DNA of 11,233 nucleotides from the NCBI GenBank assembly GCA_018818505.1, contig JAHIRR010000339.1, positions 1 through 11,233 on the forward strand, given 5' to 3'. Positions 1 to 6,579 of this stretch are shown here, one piece after another. This stretch comes from Candidatus Omnitrophota bacterium. Lineage in GTDB: Bacteria; Omnitrophota; Koll11; Gorgyraeales; Gorgyraeaceae. The position numbers and the translations under genes are program-made. The notes beneath the pieces were generated by a model. That model did not search any database, was not told the origin of the DNA, and saw only the letters and a list, made by a program, of their open reading frames with translations. Numbering within the stretch: position 1 is the stretch's first letter; each line of letters opens with the position of its first letter.

Positions 1-2
1 AT

Positions 3-656
3 AAGGTAAATGATGAAAAGGTGAAGACTATTTTAAAAGATGTAAAGTCCACATTGGAGCTCATAGATAAAGAGGTATATAAAGGTAAAGAGATCACCTC
101 CGCAATATTAAAAAGGGCAAAGGCAAAGGTGGAATTTCAAAAAGTGGATGTGTGTAAGCTGATTGAAAACGCGTACCGTCTTGTTCTCATAAGTCATTCG
201 CGGTCAGGGGTCGGAGGGTTTAAGGAGCCTAAGTTTAAATTGAAACCTTTAAACGATATACCGCTTATATTCGGGAGCGAGGCGCTCCTGCAGGACTGTT
301 TTTATAATCTAATAGATAATGCGTTTGATGCGATAGGTGATGCCTTGAAAGAAAAATCCGGGATTATGACCCAGGGCGAGGTAATCGTAGACTTAAAGAG
401 AGAAGACAACGCGCTTACAATCCAAGTAAAAGACAATGGCATAGGTATTACAAAGGAAAACCAGAGAAAACTTTTCACACCTTATTTTACAACAAAGGCC
501 ACCTCAAATAAAGGGAGCGGCCTGGGATTATATGTGATAAGGGATTTTGTCGAAATGCACGGCGGTTTAATAAGGTGCGAGTCTGAATATGGCAAGAGTA
601 CGACTTTTATCGTTAGATTACCTATAGAGAAAAGAAAAAAGAAGAGGGAGGGGTAA
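3..656 (+). CDS. Sensor histidine kinase, C-terminal part (5' end outside window)
   Basis: This is the catalytic end of a two-component sensor kinase, which binds ATP and phosphorylates a histidine that then passes the phosphate to a receiver. The HATPase_c boxes are all visible: the N box (DCFYNLIDNAFDAI), the G1 box (DNGIGI), the F box (FTPYFTTK) and the G2 box (GSGLGLYV). The reading frame stays open to the left edge, so the GTG at 21 is probably not the true start. The H box and any sensor domain would lie upstream. The segment KGKEITSAILKRAKAK fits the second helix of the dimerisation domain. The stop overlaps the next start by one base (TAATG, 654-658), so the kinase and the receiver are almost certainly co-translated and cognate. 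The C-terminus is very basic (KRKKKREG). The family call is secure. The signal sensed is unknown. Confidence 0.9.
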   Translation, partial: KVNDEKVKTILKDVKSTLELIDKEVYKGKEITSAILKRAKAKVEFQKVDVCKLIENAYRLVLISHSRSGVGGFKEPKFKLKPLNDIPLIFGSEALLQDCFYNLIDNAFDAIGDALKEKSGIMTQGEVIVDLKREDNALTIQVKDNGIGITKENQRKLFTPYFTTKATSNKGSGLGLYVIRDFVEMHGGLIRCESEYGKSTTFIVRLPIEKRKKKREG

Positions 657-1018
657 TGCACAAGATACTTATTGTGGATGATGAAGAGGCCTTGGTAAAA
701 AATATAGCGGATTTTTTAGCGGTAAAAGGGCACGAGGTTTTTACGTCTACAGACGGGGATTCAGGGCTTGAGTTATTGAAGAACCATAGCCCGCATCTTA
801 TGGTTTTGGACCTGCATTTAAAAGAAGGGCCAACAGGCACGCAGATCTTAAGGGTGGCAAAGATGCTGAAGCCGGATTTAAAGGTGATCATGTTTACTGG
901 TTTTGGAGAAGAGGATGACGCAAAGGATGATTGTCTTTCGCTTGGGGCAGATGCCTTTTTAAGCAAGCCTACATCATTGAAAATTCTAACAGAGACCATA
1001 GAAAAACTACTGGCATAA
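656..1018 (+). CDS. Single-domain response regulator (stand-alone receiver)
   Basis: This 120-residue protein consists only of a CheY-like receiver domain. It has the acidic pair D8/D9, the phosphoacceptor D52 in VLDLHLK, the switch residue T81 in MFTGFG and the conserved K104 in SKP. There is no output domain, so it would act by protein contact or as a middle step in a phosphorelay. A strong Shine-Dalgarno (GGGAGGGG) sits just before the ATG, inside the end of the kinase gene, and the two genes overlap by one base. The kinase upstream is the obvious phosphodonor. Likely downstream partners are the histidine-motif small protein at 1094 and the receiver-containing HD-GYP protein at 1475, which is inference from position. 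The stop is followed within 4 bp by a perfect palindrome. Confidence 0.93.
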   Translation: MHKILIVDDEEALVKNIADFLAVKGHEVFTSTDGDSGLELLKNHSPHLMVLDLHLKEGPTGTQILRVAKMLKPDLKVIMFTGFGEEDDAKDDCLSLGADAFLSKPTSLKILTETIEKLLA

Positions 1019-1021
1019 GTT

Positions 1022-1073
1022 ACCTCTTCCACCTCGTAGGTGGAATTAATTCCACCTACGAGGTGGAAGAGGT
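1022..1073. repeat. Perfect 52-bp palindrome (P1) with nested hairpins
   Basis: All 26 base pairs match with no spacer, and the centre lies between 1047 and 1048 (GGAATTAATTCC). Each half is also a hairpin: TTCCACCT-CGT-AGGTGGAA at 1027-1045 and its inverted copy at 1050-1068, separated by TTAA. The element starts with ACCT and ends with AGGT. It fills the gap between the receiver gene (ends 1018) and the Shine-Dalgarno at 1081-1086. No T-run follows, which argues against an intrinsic terminator. It is nearly identical to the element at 6517-6564 and shares its plan with those at 4870-4922 and 7808-7862. Confidence 0.97.
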
Positions 1074-1093
1074 CTAAATTGGAGGGAAAATAA

Positions 1094-1333
1094 GTGGAGG
1101 ATACAGTGCTTAGTCCATTGAGAAAAGAGTTTCACAGCCTGAATAACTGGCTTAACAAGATTACGATGGTGTCAGGCCTGACAAGGTATGAATTAGAGAC
1201 AAAAGGCCTTGATCCAGAGAAGTTAGAAGACGAGAAGAAGAGACTCGTACAGCTTTTAAATGATTTTGAAGGCTATGCCCTGAAGATGGGCGAGATATTG
1301 AAGGTCTTAAGAAAGGAATTGACCAAGGGATGA
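1094..1333 (+). CDS. Small two-helix protein with a histidine-kinase-like H-box; possible phosphotransfer protein
   Basis: This gene encodes 79 residues from a GTG start. A stop codon (1091-1093) lies immediately upstream in frame, and a good Shine-Dalgarno, GGAGGG at 1081-1086, is well spaced. I do not recognise a named family. The sequence FHSLNNWLNKI (H14) resembles the phosphoacceptor helix of NtrB-like and hybrid kinases, where H-x-L-N-N-x-L is common. A charged linker (about residues 36-47) and a second amphipathic helix (about 48-78) follow. That is the layout of a dimerisation/phosphoacceptor helical hairpin without any ATPase domain. It lies between a kinase-receiver pair and a receiver-HD-GYP protein, which suits a relay intermediate. 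It has no membrane segment or signal peptide, so it should be cytoplasmic. The coding call is firm. The phosphotransfer role is inference, and a simple coiled-coil adaptor is the main alternative. Confidence 0.8.
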   Translation: MEDTVLSPLRKEFHSLNNWLNKITMVSGLTRYELETKGLDPEKLEDEKKRLVQLLNDFEGYALKMGEILKVLRKELTKG

Positions 1334-1344
1334 TATACATATAC

Positions 1345-1449
1345 ACACAGATGAACACAGATGAAAAGATACAAGATGATCACAGATAAAGCTATCTGCG
1401 ATCATCTGTAAAGCCTTGCAATTGCCATGTAATCTGTGATCATCTGTGT
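1345..1449. repeat. Intergenic repeat cluster with competing inverted copies
   Basis: This stretch fills most of the 141-bp gap between the 79-residue gene and the HD-GYP gene. It begins with a tandem 10-bp repeat, ACACAGATGA, at 1345-1364. The 14-mer AGATGATCACAGAT at 1374-1387 has an exact inverted copy at 1432-1445 and a nearly exact inverted copy at 1394-1407. The two right-hand copies form a 16-nt direct repeat (1394-1409 and 1432-1447) with one difference. One left arm can therefore pair with either of two right arms. No intrinsic terminator is evident. Confidence 0.85.
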
Positions 1450-1450
1450 A

Positions 1451-1471
1451 TTAACGAGCAAAGCGAGTTAA
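1451..1471. repeat. Short inverted repeat directly before the HD-GYP start
   Basis: TTAAC at 1451-1455 pairs with GTTAA at 1467-1471, and GC (1458-1459) with GC (1463-1464). Two GA/GA mismatches lie between the stems, with an AAA loop. CGAG occurs twice as a direct repeat. The element ends 3 nt before the ATG at 1475, and the only weak Shine-Dalgarno-like bases (GCGAG) lie in its right arm. It may be another dispersed repeat or a translation-control hairpin. Confidence 0.5.
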
Positions 1472-1474
1472 TTA

Positions 1475-3655
1475 ATGAGTAAGAGGATATTAATAGTCGA
1501 TGATGAAGAGGTTATTGCCTTAACACTGAAGGATCTCTTTATTTCAAAGGGTTATGAGGTCGGCGCTGTCTTCTCGGGCCAGGATGCAATAAGATATTTG
1601 AATGAACGCAAGTTTGATTTGATCCTCCTGGACATCCAAATACCGGATGTAAGCGGCCTGGAGGTCCTAAAGGCGGCAAGGAAGACGCATCCTGACGTCA
1701 AGACTGTTGTGCTTTCAGGTTTTCTGGATGACTATAAGGAGGAGATAGAAAGAATAGGGTGCGACGCTGTTTTAAACAAACCTTTTTCAGTAGCGACACT
1801 TGCGAGCATCGTAGAGATGACCCTTTCTCAAAAGAAATATGATAGAGAACGTTTTTCAGCGCTTGCCAGAGATTCCAATATTTTGACCAGGGCAAGGCTT
1901 CTTTTTATAGAGCCGAACAGGATAATGTACAGTCCAAAGCTGGCATATTTCCAGGACGAGGAGCGCTGTAAAGGCGTATATCAGCTGGATGCTGCCTTTA
2001 CAAAAGAAGAGGTCCTGGAAAAGATAAAGACGTTTAAGCCTAATATTGTTTTAAGTGATATAGGGATGTTCAGGGTGTATGACCTGGCTGAAGGATTCGC
2101 GAAACTGCCAGATCCACCAAAGGATGTAATACTTTATGGCATGCCGCCAAAGGCTGGAGACAAACATAAGATAGGGGCGGCCTCTTTTATAGGAGGGTTG
2201 TTTGATCCAGCTACTATTGAATTAGCGCCAGAGGAGATGGATAAGCTCGGCAGGATTGTGCGCGCCACAGCCATAATGCACAATCTGTATATAGAGCCTG
2301 AGAAGGTTGAGAAAAAAGTCCTTGTTAAAAAACGGCATTTGATCGGTCGTAAGCTTATTTTCTGGATCATCTTTACGCTTGTATTTTTTGGCTTTATATC
2401 CGCGGTGTTTCATATACAGCAGGCCCTTTATAATAGATTTGACTGGGCGCGTCACATTCAACTAGTAGCTATCTTGATCATAGTGTTTTCAATAAGGCCG
2501 CTGGAATGGATTCTAATAAGGCTGACAGACAGATTTTTATTCCAGAAGAGGTTTTCATATGAGCGCATGCTGATACAGGCGAGTAGCGGCATGGTGCTCA
2601 TAACAGACCTTCAGAAACTGATAAATCTAATAGCGCGCATTGTGAAAAAATACATGCGTTCAAGCAGTGTTTGCATGTTTTTATATGACGAGAAAACGCG
2701 CGACTTTGTTTTAAGGTTTCGTCGAGGCGATAACCAGGGCCTGGAAGGATGTATTTTAGGGAGTGATCATCCAGTGCCTGTGTGGTTAAAAAAAGAAGCG
2801 AAGCCGCTTTTGTACACAGGTGTGGGCGCTGGAGAAAAGAAGCTAAAGCGTGAATTGAAAGGGTTGGATTGTCAGGTTTGCGTGCCGAGTTTCTGGAATA
2901 ATGAGCTGGTTGGTTTTTTGATCCTGAGCGAAAAGCTCTCAGGTGATCCTTATACAAGTGAAGAGATCAACTTGCTTTCCACTCTTTCAAACGAGGTCGC
3001 TATTGCCATAGAGAACGCGAAGAATTTTCTTAAGTTAGAAAAGCTAAGGGAGAAAGAAAAAAAGAGCCATTTTGAGACAGTGCTGGCGTTGGCCAAGACT
3101 GTGGATGAGAAGGATTCTTATACACGCGGGCACCTGGATGAAGTTACAAAGTACGGGATGATAGTCGCGAATGAACTCTCTGATCCGCAAAAATCAAGTA
3201 TTGATATGGAGGAATTAAAGGTCGCGCTTCTCTTACATGATATAGGCAAGATAGGCGTGCCTGACGCTATATTGAATAAAAAGAAGAAACTTAGTCCTGA
3301 GGAGTGGGGCATAATGAAGCAGCACTGTGATGTGGGCGCCAGGATCGTGGAGCCTGTTGCTAAATTAAGAAAGGTAGCTGTTATAATCAAGCACCATCAG
3401 GAAAGGTATGATGGCAGTGGTTATCCTGATGGGCTAAAGGGTGAAGAGATCCCTGTCGAGTCTCGCATAATAGCTGTTGTGGATGCATACCACGCCATGG
3501 TATCTGACAGGCCTTACAGAAAGGCATTGCCAGGGAAACAGGCATTGAAAGAGCTCAGGGATAATGTTGGCACACAGTTTGACCCTGCTGTAGTAGAGGC
3601 ATTTTTCAAGGCTTGGGATAAAGGGAAGATAAGGAAGGCACAGAGACGCAGATGA
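1475..3655 (+). CDS. Membrane-anchored response regulator: REC - degenerate REC - 2 TM - GAF - HD-GYP phosphodiesterase
   Basis: This is a predicted c-di-GMP phosphodiesterase of 726 residues. Residues 1-120 form a complete receiver with D9/D10, phosphoacceptor D53, S81 and K102. Residues about 140-265 look like a second, degenerate receiver: E146 stands where the acidic pair should be, and D195 in VLSDIG holds the acceptor position. Two hydrophobic segments (about 294-312 and 328-348) form a membrane hairpin that leaves both ends in the cytoplasm. A GAF domain (about 365-520) follows, preceded by a linker (DRFLFQKRFSYERML) like those of membrane histidine kinases. The HD-GYP domain (about 527-720) is intact: H588-D589 in HDIGK, then HHQE (640-643) and DGSGYP (646-651). 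Phosphorylation of D53 by the upstream kinase probably tunes c-di-GMP hydrolysis. The ATG is supported by the standard receiver N-terminus (KRILIVDDEE). The stop overlaps the next ATG by 4 bp. Confidence 0.93.
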   Translation: MSKRILIVDDEEVIALTLKDLFISKGYEVGAVFSGQDAIRYLNERKFDLILLDIQIPDVSGLEVLKAARKTHPDVKTVVLSGFLDDYKEEIERIGCDAVLNKPFSVATLASIVEMTLSQKKYDRERFSALARDSNILTRARLLFIEPNRIMYSPKLAYFQDEERCKGVYQLDAAFTKEEVLEKIKTFKPNIVLSDIGMFRVYDLAEGFAKLPDPPKDVILYGMPPKAGDKHKIGAASFIGGLFDPATIELAPEEMDKLGRIVRATAIMHNLYIEPEKVEKKVLVKKRHLIGRKLIFWIIFTLVFFGFISAVFHIQQALYNRFDWARHIQLVAILIIVFSIRPLEWILIRLTDRFLFQKRFSYERMLIQASSGMVLITDLQKLINLIARIVKKYMRSSSVCMFLYDEKTRDFVLRFRRGDNQGLEGCILGSDHPVPVWLKKEAKPLLYTGVGAGEKKLKRELKGLDCQVCVPSFWNNELVGFLILSEKLSGDPYTSEEINLLSTLSNEVAIAIENAKNFLKLEKLREKEKKSHFETVLALAKTVDEKDSYTRGHLDEVTKYGMIVANELSDPQKSSIDMEELKVALLLHDIGKIGVPDAILNKKKKLSPEEWGIMKQHCDVGARIVEPVAKLRKVAVIIKHHQERYDGSGYPDGLKGEEIPVESRIIAVVDAYHAMVSDRPYRKALPGKQALKELRDNVGTQFDPAVVEAFFKAWDKGKIRKAQRRR

Positions 3656-4860
3656 AGTATATTGTTTTAGTAGGTGATGGCATGGGGGATAGGCCGCTGG
3701 AGGAATTAGAGGGCAGGACTCCGCTCGAAGTGGCAAAGACTCCTAATATGAATTTTATTGCTGAAAGAGGAAAGGTCGGGCTCGCGAACATGATACCTGG
3801 CCGCATGACGCCTGGAAGTGATATAGGGAATCTTTCCATTCTTGGATACAATCCACGGAAATATTATACTGGCAGGGGCCCTTTTGAGGCCGCGAATATG
3901 GGTATAGATATGAAGGATGACGAGGCGGCGTTTAGGTGTAATTTTGTAACTATATCAGGTGATAGGCTTGTGGATAATAGCGCTGGCAATATATCCACTG
4001 AAGAGGCTAGCTCTCTAATAGATGAATTGAATGCTAAATTAGGCACAGAGGACATAAGATTCTATGCAGGTATGAGCTATAAGCATTTGGCAATGTTTAA
4101 GTGTAGAGATCGCGAAGAATTGAAGAGTTTAATAAGAGTGAAATGCATACCACCGCACGATATTATCAACAAGAAGATGGCCAGGTATTTGCCAAAGAAG
4201 GGTGATTGCGCTGAGTTTCTAAAACAGTTAATGCAGGACTCCAGGCAAGTGCTCGCGGATCACGAGGTAAACAGGGTGCGCTTGGATTTGAAAGAGAATC
4301 CCGCAAGTATGATCTGGCTGTGGGGGCAGGGCACCAGGCCTTTTATGCCGAAATTCTCAGAACTTTATAAGGTAGAAGGTTCTGTTATTTCAGCAGTGCA
4401 TCTCGTAAAAGGCATAGGCAGGGTTATAGGCCTAAAGGTAATAGATGTGCCAGGCGCGACAGGTTATTATGATACGAATTATTTGGGCAAGGCGCAGTAT
4501 GCGCTCGACTCTCTTAAGGACAGGGATTTCGTGTTTGTGCATGTGGAGGCGCCTGACGAGGCTGGTCATAATGGGGATCTAAAGGAAAAGATCGCGAGCA
4601 TAGAGAAGTTTGACAAATTTGTCGTTGGGACAGTGCTGGAGCATTTTAAATCTTCAAAAGAGGAATTTAGAATACTTGTGACCTCTGACCACGCAACGCC
4701 TATCTCTCTCAGGACGCATTCGCGCGATTATGTATGTTTTGCAATGTATGGTACTGACATAGAGCAGGACGACATCCTGTATTTTAACGAAAAAGCGGCC
4801 CGTTCGACAAAATTCCGCATTGACCGCGGCTTCGAGTTGATGGAGTTCTTCATACGGTAA
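3652..4860 (+). CDS. apgM: Cofactor-independent phosphoglycerate mutase, archaeal (ApgM) type; possible homoserine kinase
   Basis: This 402-residue protein belongs to the alkaline-phosphatase-like metalloenzymes. ApgM interconverts 3- and 2-phosphoglycerate in glycolysis and gluconeogenesis. Visible motifs are the metal site D9 in GDGMGD, the nucleophile motif TPGSDIGNLSILGY with S56, HVEAPDEAGHNGD (H and D metal ligands) and TSDHATP near the C-terminus. The length fits the family (about 400 residues). A bacterial subfamily of these proteins has been proposed to act as homoserine kinase. Aspartate kinase lies two genes downstream, so that reading is open. The ATG overlaps the HD-GYP stop (ATGA, 3652-3655). 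The nearest purine-rich stretch (AAGGAAGG) is rather far upstream, so translation probably depends on coupling. Family membership is certain, but the substrate is not settled. Confidence 0.93.
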   Translation: MKYIVLVGDGMGDRPLEELEGRTPLEVAKTPNMNFIAERGKVGLANMIPGRMTPGSDIGNLSILGYNPRKYYTGRGPFEAANMGIDMKDDEAAFRCNFVTISGDRLVDNSAGNISTEEASSLIDELNAKLGTEDIRFYAGMSYKHLAMFKCRDREELKSLIRVKCIPPHDIINKKMARYLPKKGDCAEFLKQLMQDSRQVLADHEVNRVRLDLKENPASMIWLWGQGTRPFMPKFSELYKVEGSVISAVHLVKGIGRVIGLKVIDVPGATGYYDTNYLGKAQYALDSLKDRDFVFVHVEAPDEAGHNGDLKEKIASIEKFDKFVVGTVLEHFKSSKEEFRILVTSDHATPISLRTHSRDYVCFAMYGTDIEQDDILYFNEKAARSTKFRIDRGFELMEFFIR

Positions 4861-4869
4861 TCCCTTGGC

Positions 4870-4922
4870 ACCTCCGCAACCTCGGAGGTTGCCAGCACGG
4901 CAACCTCCGAGGTTGCGGAGGT
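4870..4922. repeat. 53-bp palindrome (P3) that includes the cstA Shine-Dalgarno
   Basis: Arms of 24 bp (4870-4893 and 4899-4922) match perfectly around the 5-nt loop AGCAC. Each arm also folds alone: GCAACCT-CGG-AGGTTGC at 4876-4892 and its inverted copy at 4900-4916. The ends are ACCT...AGGT, as in the 1022-1073 element. The outer right arm GGAGGT (4917-4922) is the only good Shine-Dalgarno for the ATG at 4931, and it pairs with ACCTCC at 4870-4875. No T-run follows. Confidence 0.97.
4917..4922 (+). promoter_or_regulatory. Shine-Dalgarno of cstA, inside the palindrome stem
   Basis: GGAGGT lies 8 nt before the ATG at 4931 and forms the last 6 bp of the palindrome's right arm. In the full 24-bp hairpin it is paired and hidden. 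If each arm folds on itself (4876-4892 and 4900-4916), these six bases are left single-stranded. The position is read from the sequence. Any control of translation is inference. Confidence 0.75.
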
Positions 4923-4930
4923 AAAGAGAA

Positions 4931-6532
4931 ATGAATTCGCTGATAGTAATCCTAGCCTCGCTCGTGTTTCTTGGGGCCGGGTATTTTTTTTATGCCCGGA
5001 TCATAGAGAGATTCTTTGAGGTAAACCCCAAAAACGTGATGCCTGCGCATGAGTATTTTGACGGCGTGGATTACGTGCCTGCCAGAAACTGGTTAATCCT
5101 TTTTAGTCATCATTTTGCGAGTATTGCTGGAGCAGGGCCTATAGTGGGGCCTATTATAGGTGTAGCGCTCTGGGGATGGTGGCCCGCGCTTTTATGGATC
5201 GTGTTCGGGACTATCTTTATGGGTGGCGTGCATGATTTCGCGACGCTGATCATTTCAGTAAGGCATAAGGGCAGGTCGATAGCAGATGTGGCAGAGAGCG
5301 TGATCTCAAAAAGGGCAAAATTAATCTTCCTGGGGTTTGTGTGGCTGGCGCTTGTTTTGGTCATAGCAGTATTCGCGTCTATATGTGCTAAGACATTGAC
5401 TGCAGAGCCAAAGACTGTGGCGCCATGTTTCGGGCTTATCGGCGTGGCGCTTATCACGGGATTTATGCTGTACAGGCTGCGGATAAATATATTTTTTGCT
5501 ACTGCCATAGGCCTGGCGCTTTTACTCGCGTGTATTGTTTTGGGAGATTTTTTTCCTTTAAGTCTGGCAGCAGGGCCTTGGATCGTTATTCTTTTGATCT
5601 ATGCCTTTATAGCTTCTGTAGCGCCTGTTCATGTGCTTTTGCAGCCGCGCGATTATATATCAAGTTTTCTGTTATACTTTGGCATAGGCGCGGGGCTGGT
5701 GGGTATTGTCATAACTCACCCTACGATAAATACTGTTGCTTTTGGCGGGTGGACGAGCGCTGATTCAGGCTGGCTCTGGCCGATGCTTTTCGTAACTATT
5801 GCATGCGGAGCGAATTCGGGTTTTCACGCATTGGTATCGAGCGGCACGACTTCTAAGCAGCTAGTCAATGAACGTTTTGCAAAGCGCATAGGTTATGGGG
5901 GCATGGCGCTCGAGGCAGTCCTGGCGATAATAGCGCTTCTAGCGGTAAGCGCGGGACTTGGCGCGGGGAAATTATCTATAATGCTTTCAAAAGGCGGGCC
6001 AGGGCCGATAGGCGCGTTTGGCCAGGGGTATGGGGCGTTGACAGCGCCTCTTCTTTTTGGGAGAGGAAATCTTGTAGCAGTGATGATACTTAACGCATTT
6101 ATCCTCACGACCTTAGATACAGCGACAAGGATATGCAGGTACTTATCCGAAGAACTTTTTAAAATAAAGAATAGATTCTTTTCTACCTTTGTGGTAATAT
6201 TTACAAGTGGTCTTTTGGCCCTGAGCGGCAAATGGGGCAAGATTTGGCCTGTATTTGGAGCCAGCAATCAGCTGGTGGCAGCGCTTAGTTTTGTGGTAAT
6301 ATCGAGCTGGCTTTTATGTAGAGGAAAGAGCCTTAAGTTTACTTTTTTACCAGCTGTCTTTATGCTCCTTACCTCTATAGGAGCGCTTTTATACCAGACA
6401 GTACATTTTATAAAGGACAAAGAATTTTTGCTGGCAGGTGTTTCAATCGCGCTTATTGCAATGACAGGCGCGATGATTTTCGATGTTTTTACTGTAGTTA
6501 AAAAAAGAAGGGTTACCTGTTCCACCGCGTAG
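4931..6532 (+). CDS. cstA: CstA-family transporter (carbon starvation protein A)
   Basis: This is a polytopic inner-membrane protein of 533 residues, of the short CstA type (E. coli CstA is about 700). CstA relatives import pyruvate or peptides. Family landmarks are FSHHFASIAGAGPIVGP (from F58), MGGVHDFATLIISVRHKG (from M97), GANSGFHALVSSGTTSKQ (from G293), LDTATRICRY and the late FGASNQLVAAL. Hydrophobic segments run through nearly the whole length, starting at residues 3-22. The start is fixed by the SD at 4917-4922 and by the typical N-terminus. The last codons and the stop (TAG, 6530-6532) fall inside the palindrome 6517-6564, so the final residues TCSTA are repeat-encoded and the native C-terminus may have been altered. 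Its place between apgM and the lysC-cimA pair suggests a link to pyruvate supply, which is inference. Confidence 0.94.
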   Translation: MNSLIVILASLVFLGAGYFFYARIIERFFEVNPKNVMPAHEYFDGVDYVPARNWLILFSHHFASIAGAGPIVGPIIGVALWGWWPALLWIVFGTIFMGGVHDFATLIISVRHKGRSIADVAESVISKRAKLIFLGFVWLALVLVIAVFASICAKTLTAEPKTVAPCFGLIGVALITGFMLYRLRINIFFATAIGLALLLACIVLGDFFPLSLAAGPWIVILLIYAFIASVAPVHVLLQPRDYISSFLLYFGIGAGLVGIVITHPTINTVAFGGWTSADSGWLWPMLFVTIACGANSGFHALVSSGTTSKQLVNERFAKRIGYGGMALEAVLAIIALLAVSAGLGAGKLSIMLSKGGPGPIGAFGQGYGALTAPLLFGRGNLVAVMILNAFILTTLDTATRICRYLSEELFKIKNRFFSTFVVIFTSGLLALSGKWGKIWPVFGASNQLVAALSFVVISSWLLCRGKSLKFTFLPAVFMLLTSIGALLYQTVHFIKDKEFLLAGVSIALIAMTGAMIFDVFTVVKKRRVTCSTA

Positions 6533-6564
6533 GTGGAATTAATTCCACCTACGCGGTGGAACAG
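6517..6564. repeat. Perfect 48-bp palindrome (P2) overlapping the cstA stop
   Basis: All 24 base pairs match with no spacer, and the centre lies between 6540 and 6541 (GGAATTAATTCC). The nested hairpins are TTCCACC-GCGTA-GGTGGAA at 6520-6538 and its inverted copy at 6543-6561. It matches the 1022-1073 element except for two base pairs, both changed on both arms, and weaker outer pairing. The cstA stop codon lies in its left arm. It fills the gap to the lysC Shine-Dalgarno (TGAGGGA, 6568-6574). Confidence 0.97.
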
Positions 6565-6579
6565 AATTGAGGGATTTAG

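Noticed and set aside
622..1032. Reverse-strand reading frame of 136 codons opposite the receiver gene
   Set aside because: Its translation is low-complexity serine/phenylalanine-rich with no family match, and it is fully explained as the antisense of a clear receiver domain.
1319..1345. Sigma-70 promoter TTGACC ... TATACA before the HD-GYP gene
   Set aside because: The spacer is only 15 bp, and the region is AT-rich repeat where such matches are expected. Too weak to list.
1334..1474. c-di-GMP riboswitch upstream of the HD-GYP gene
   Set aside because: The sequence is made of AGATGATCACAGAT-type repeats. I see no GEMM-like core with conserved tetraloop and receptor.
5425..5763. Second forward frame within cstA (112 codons)
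   Set aside because: It is an out-of-frame shadow rich in Cys/Tyr/Arg inside a strongly conserved transporter.
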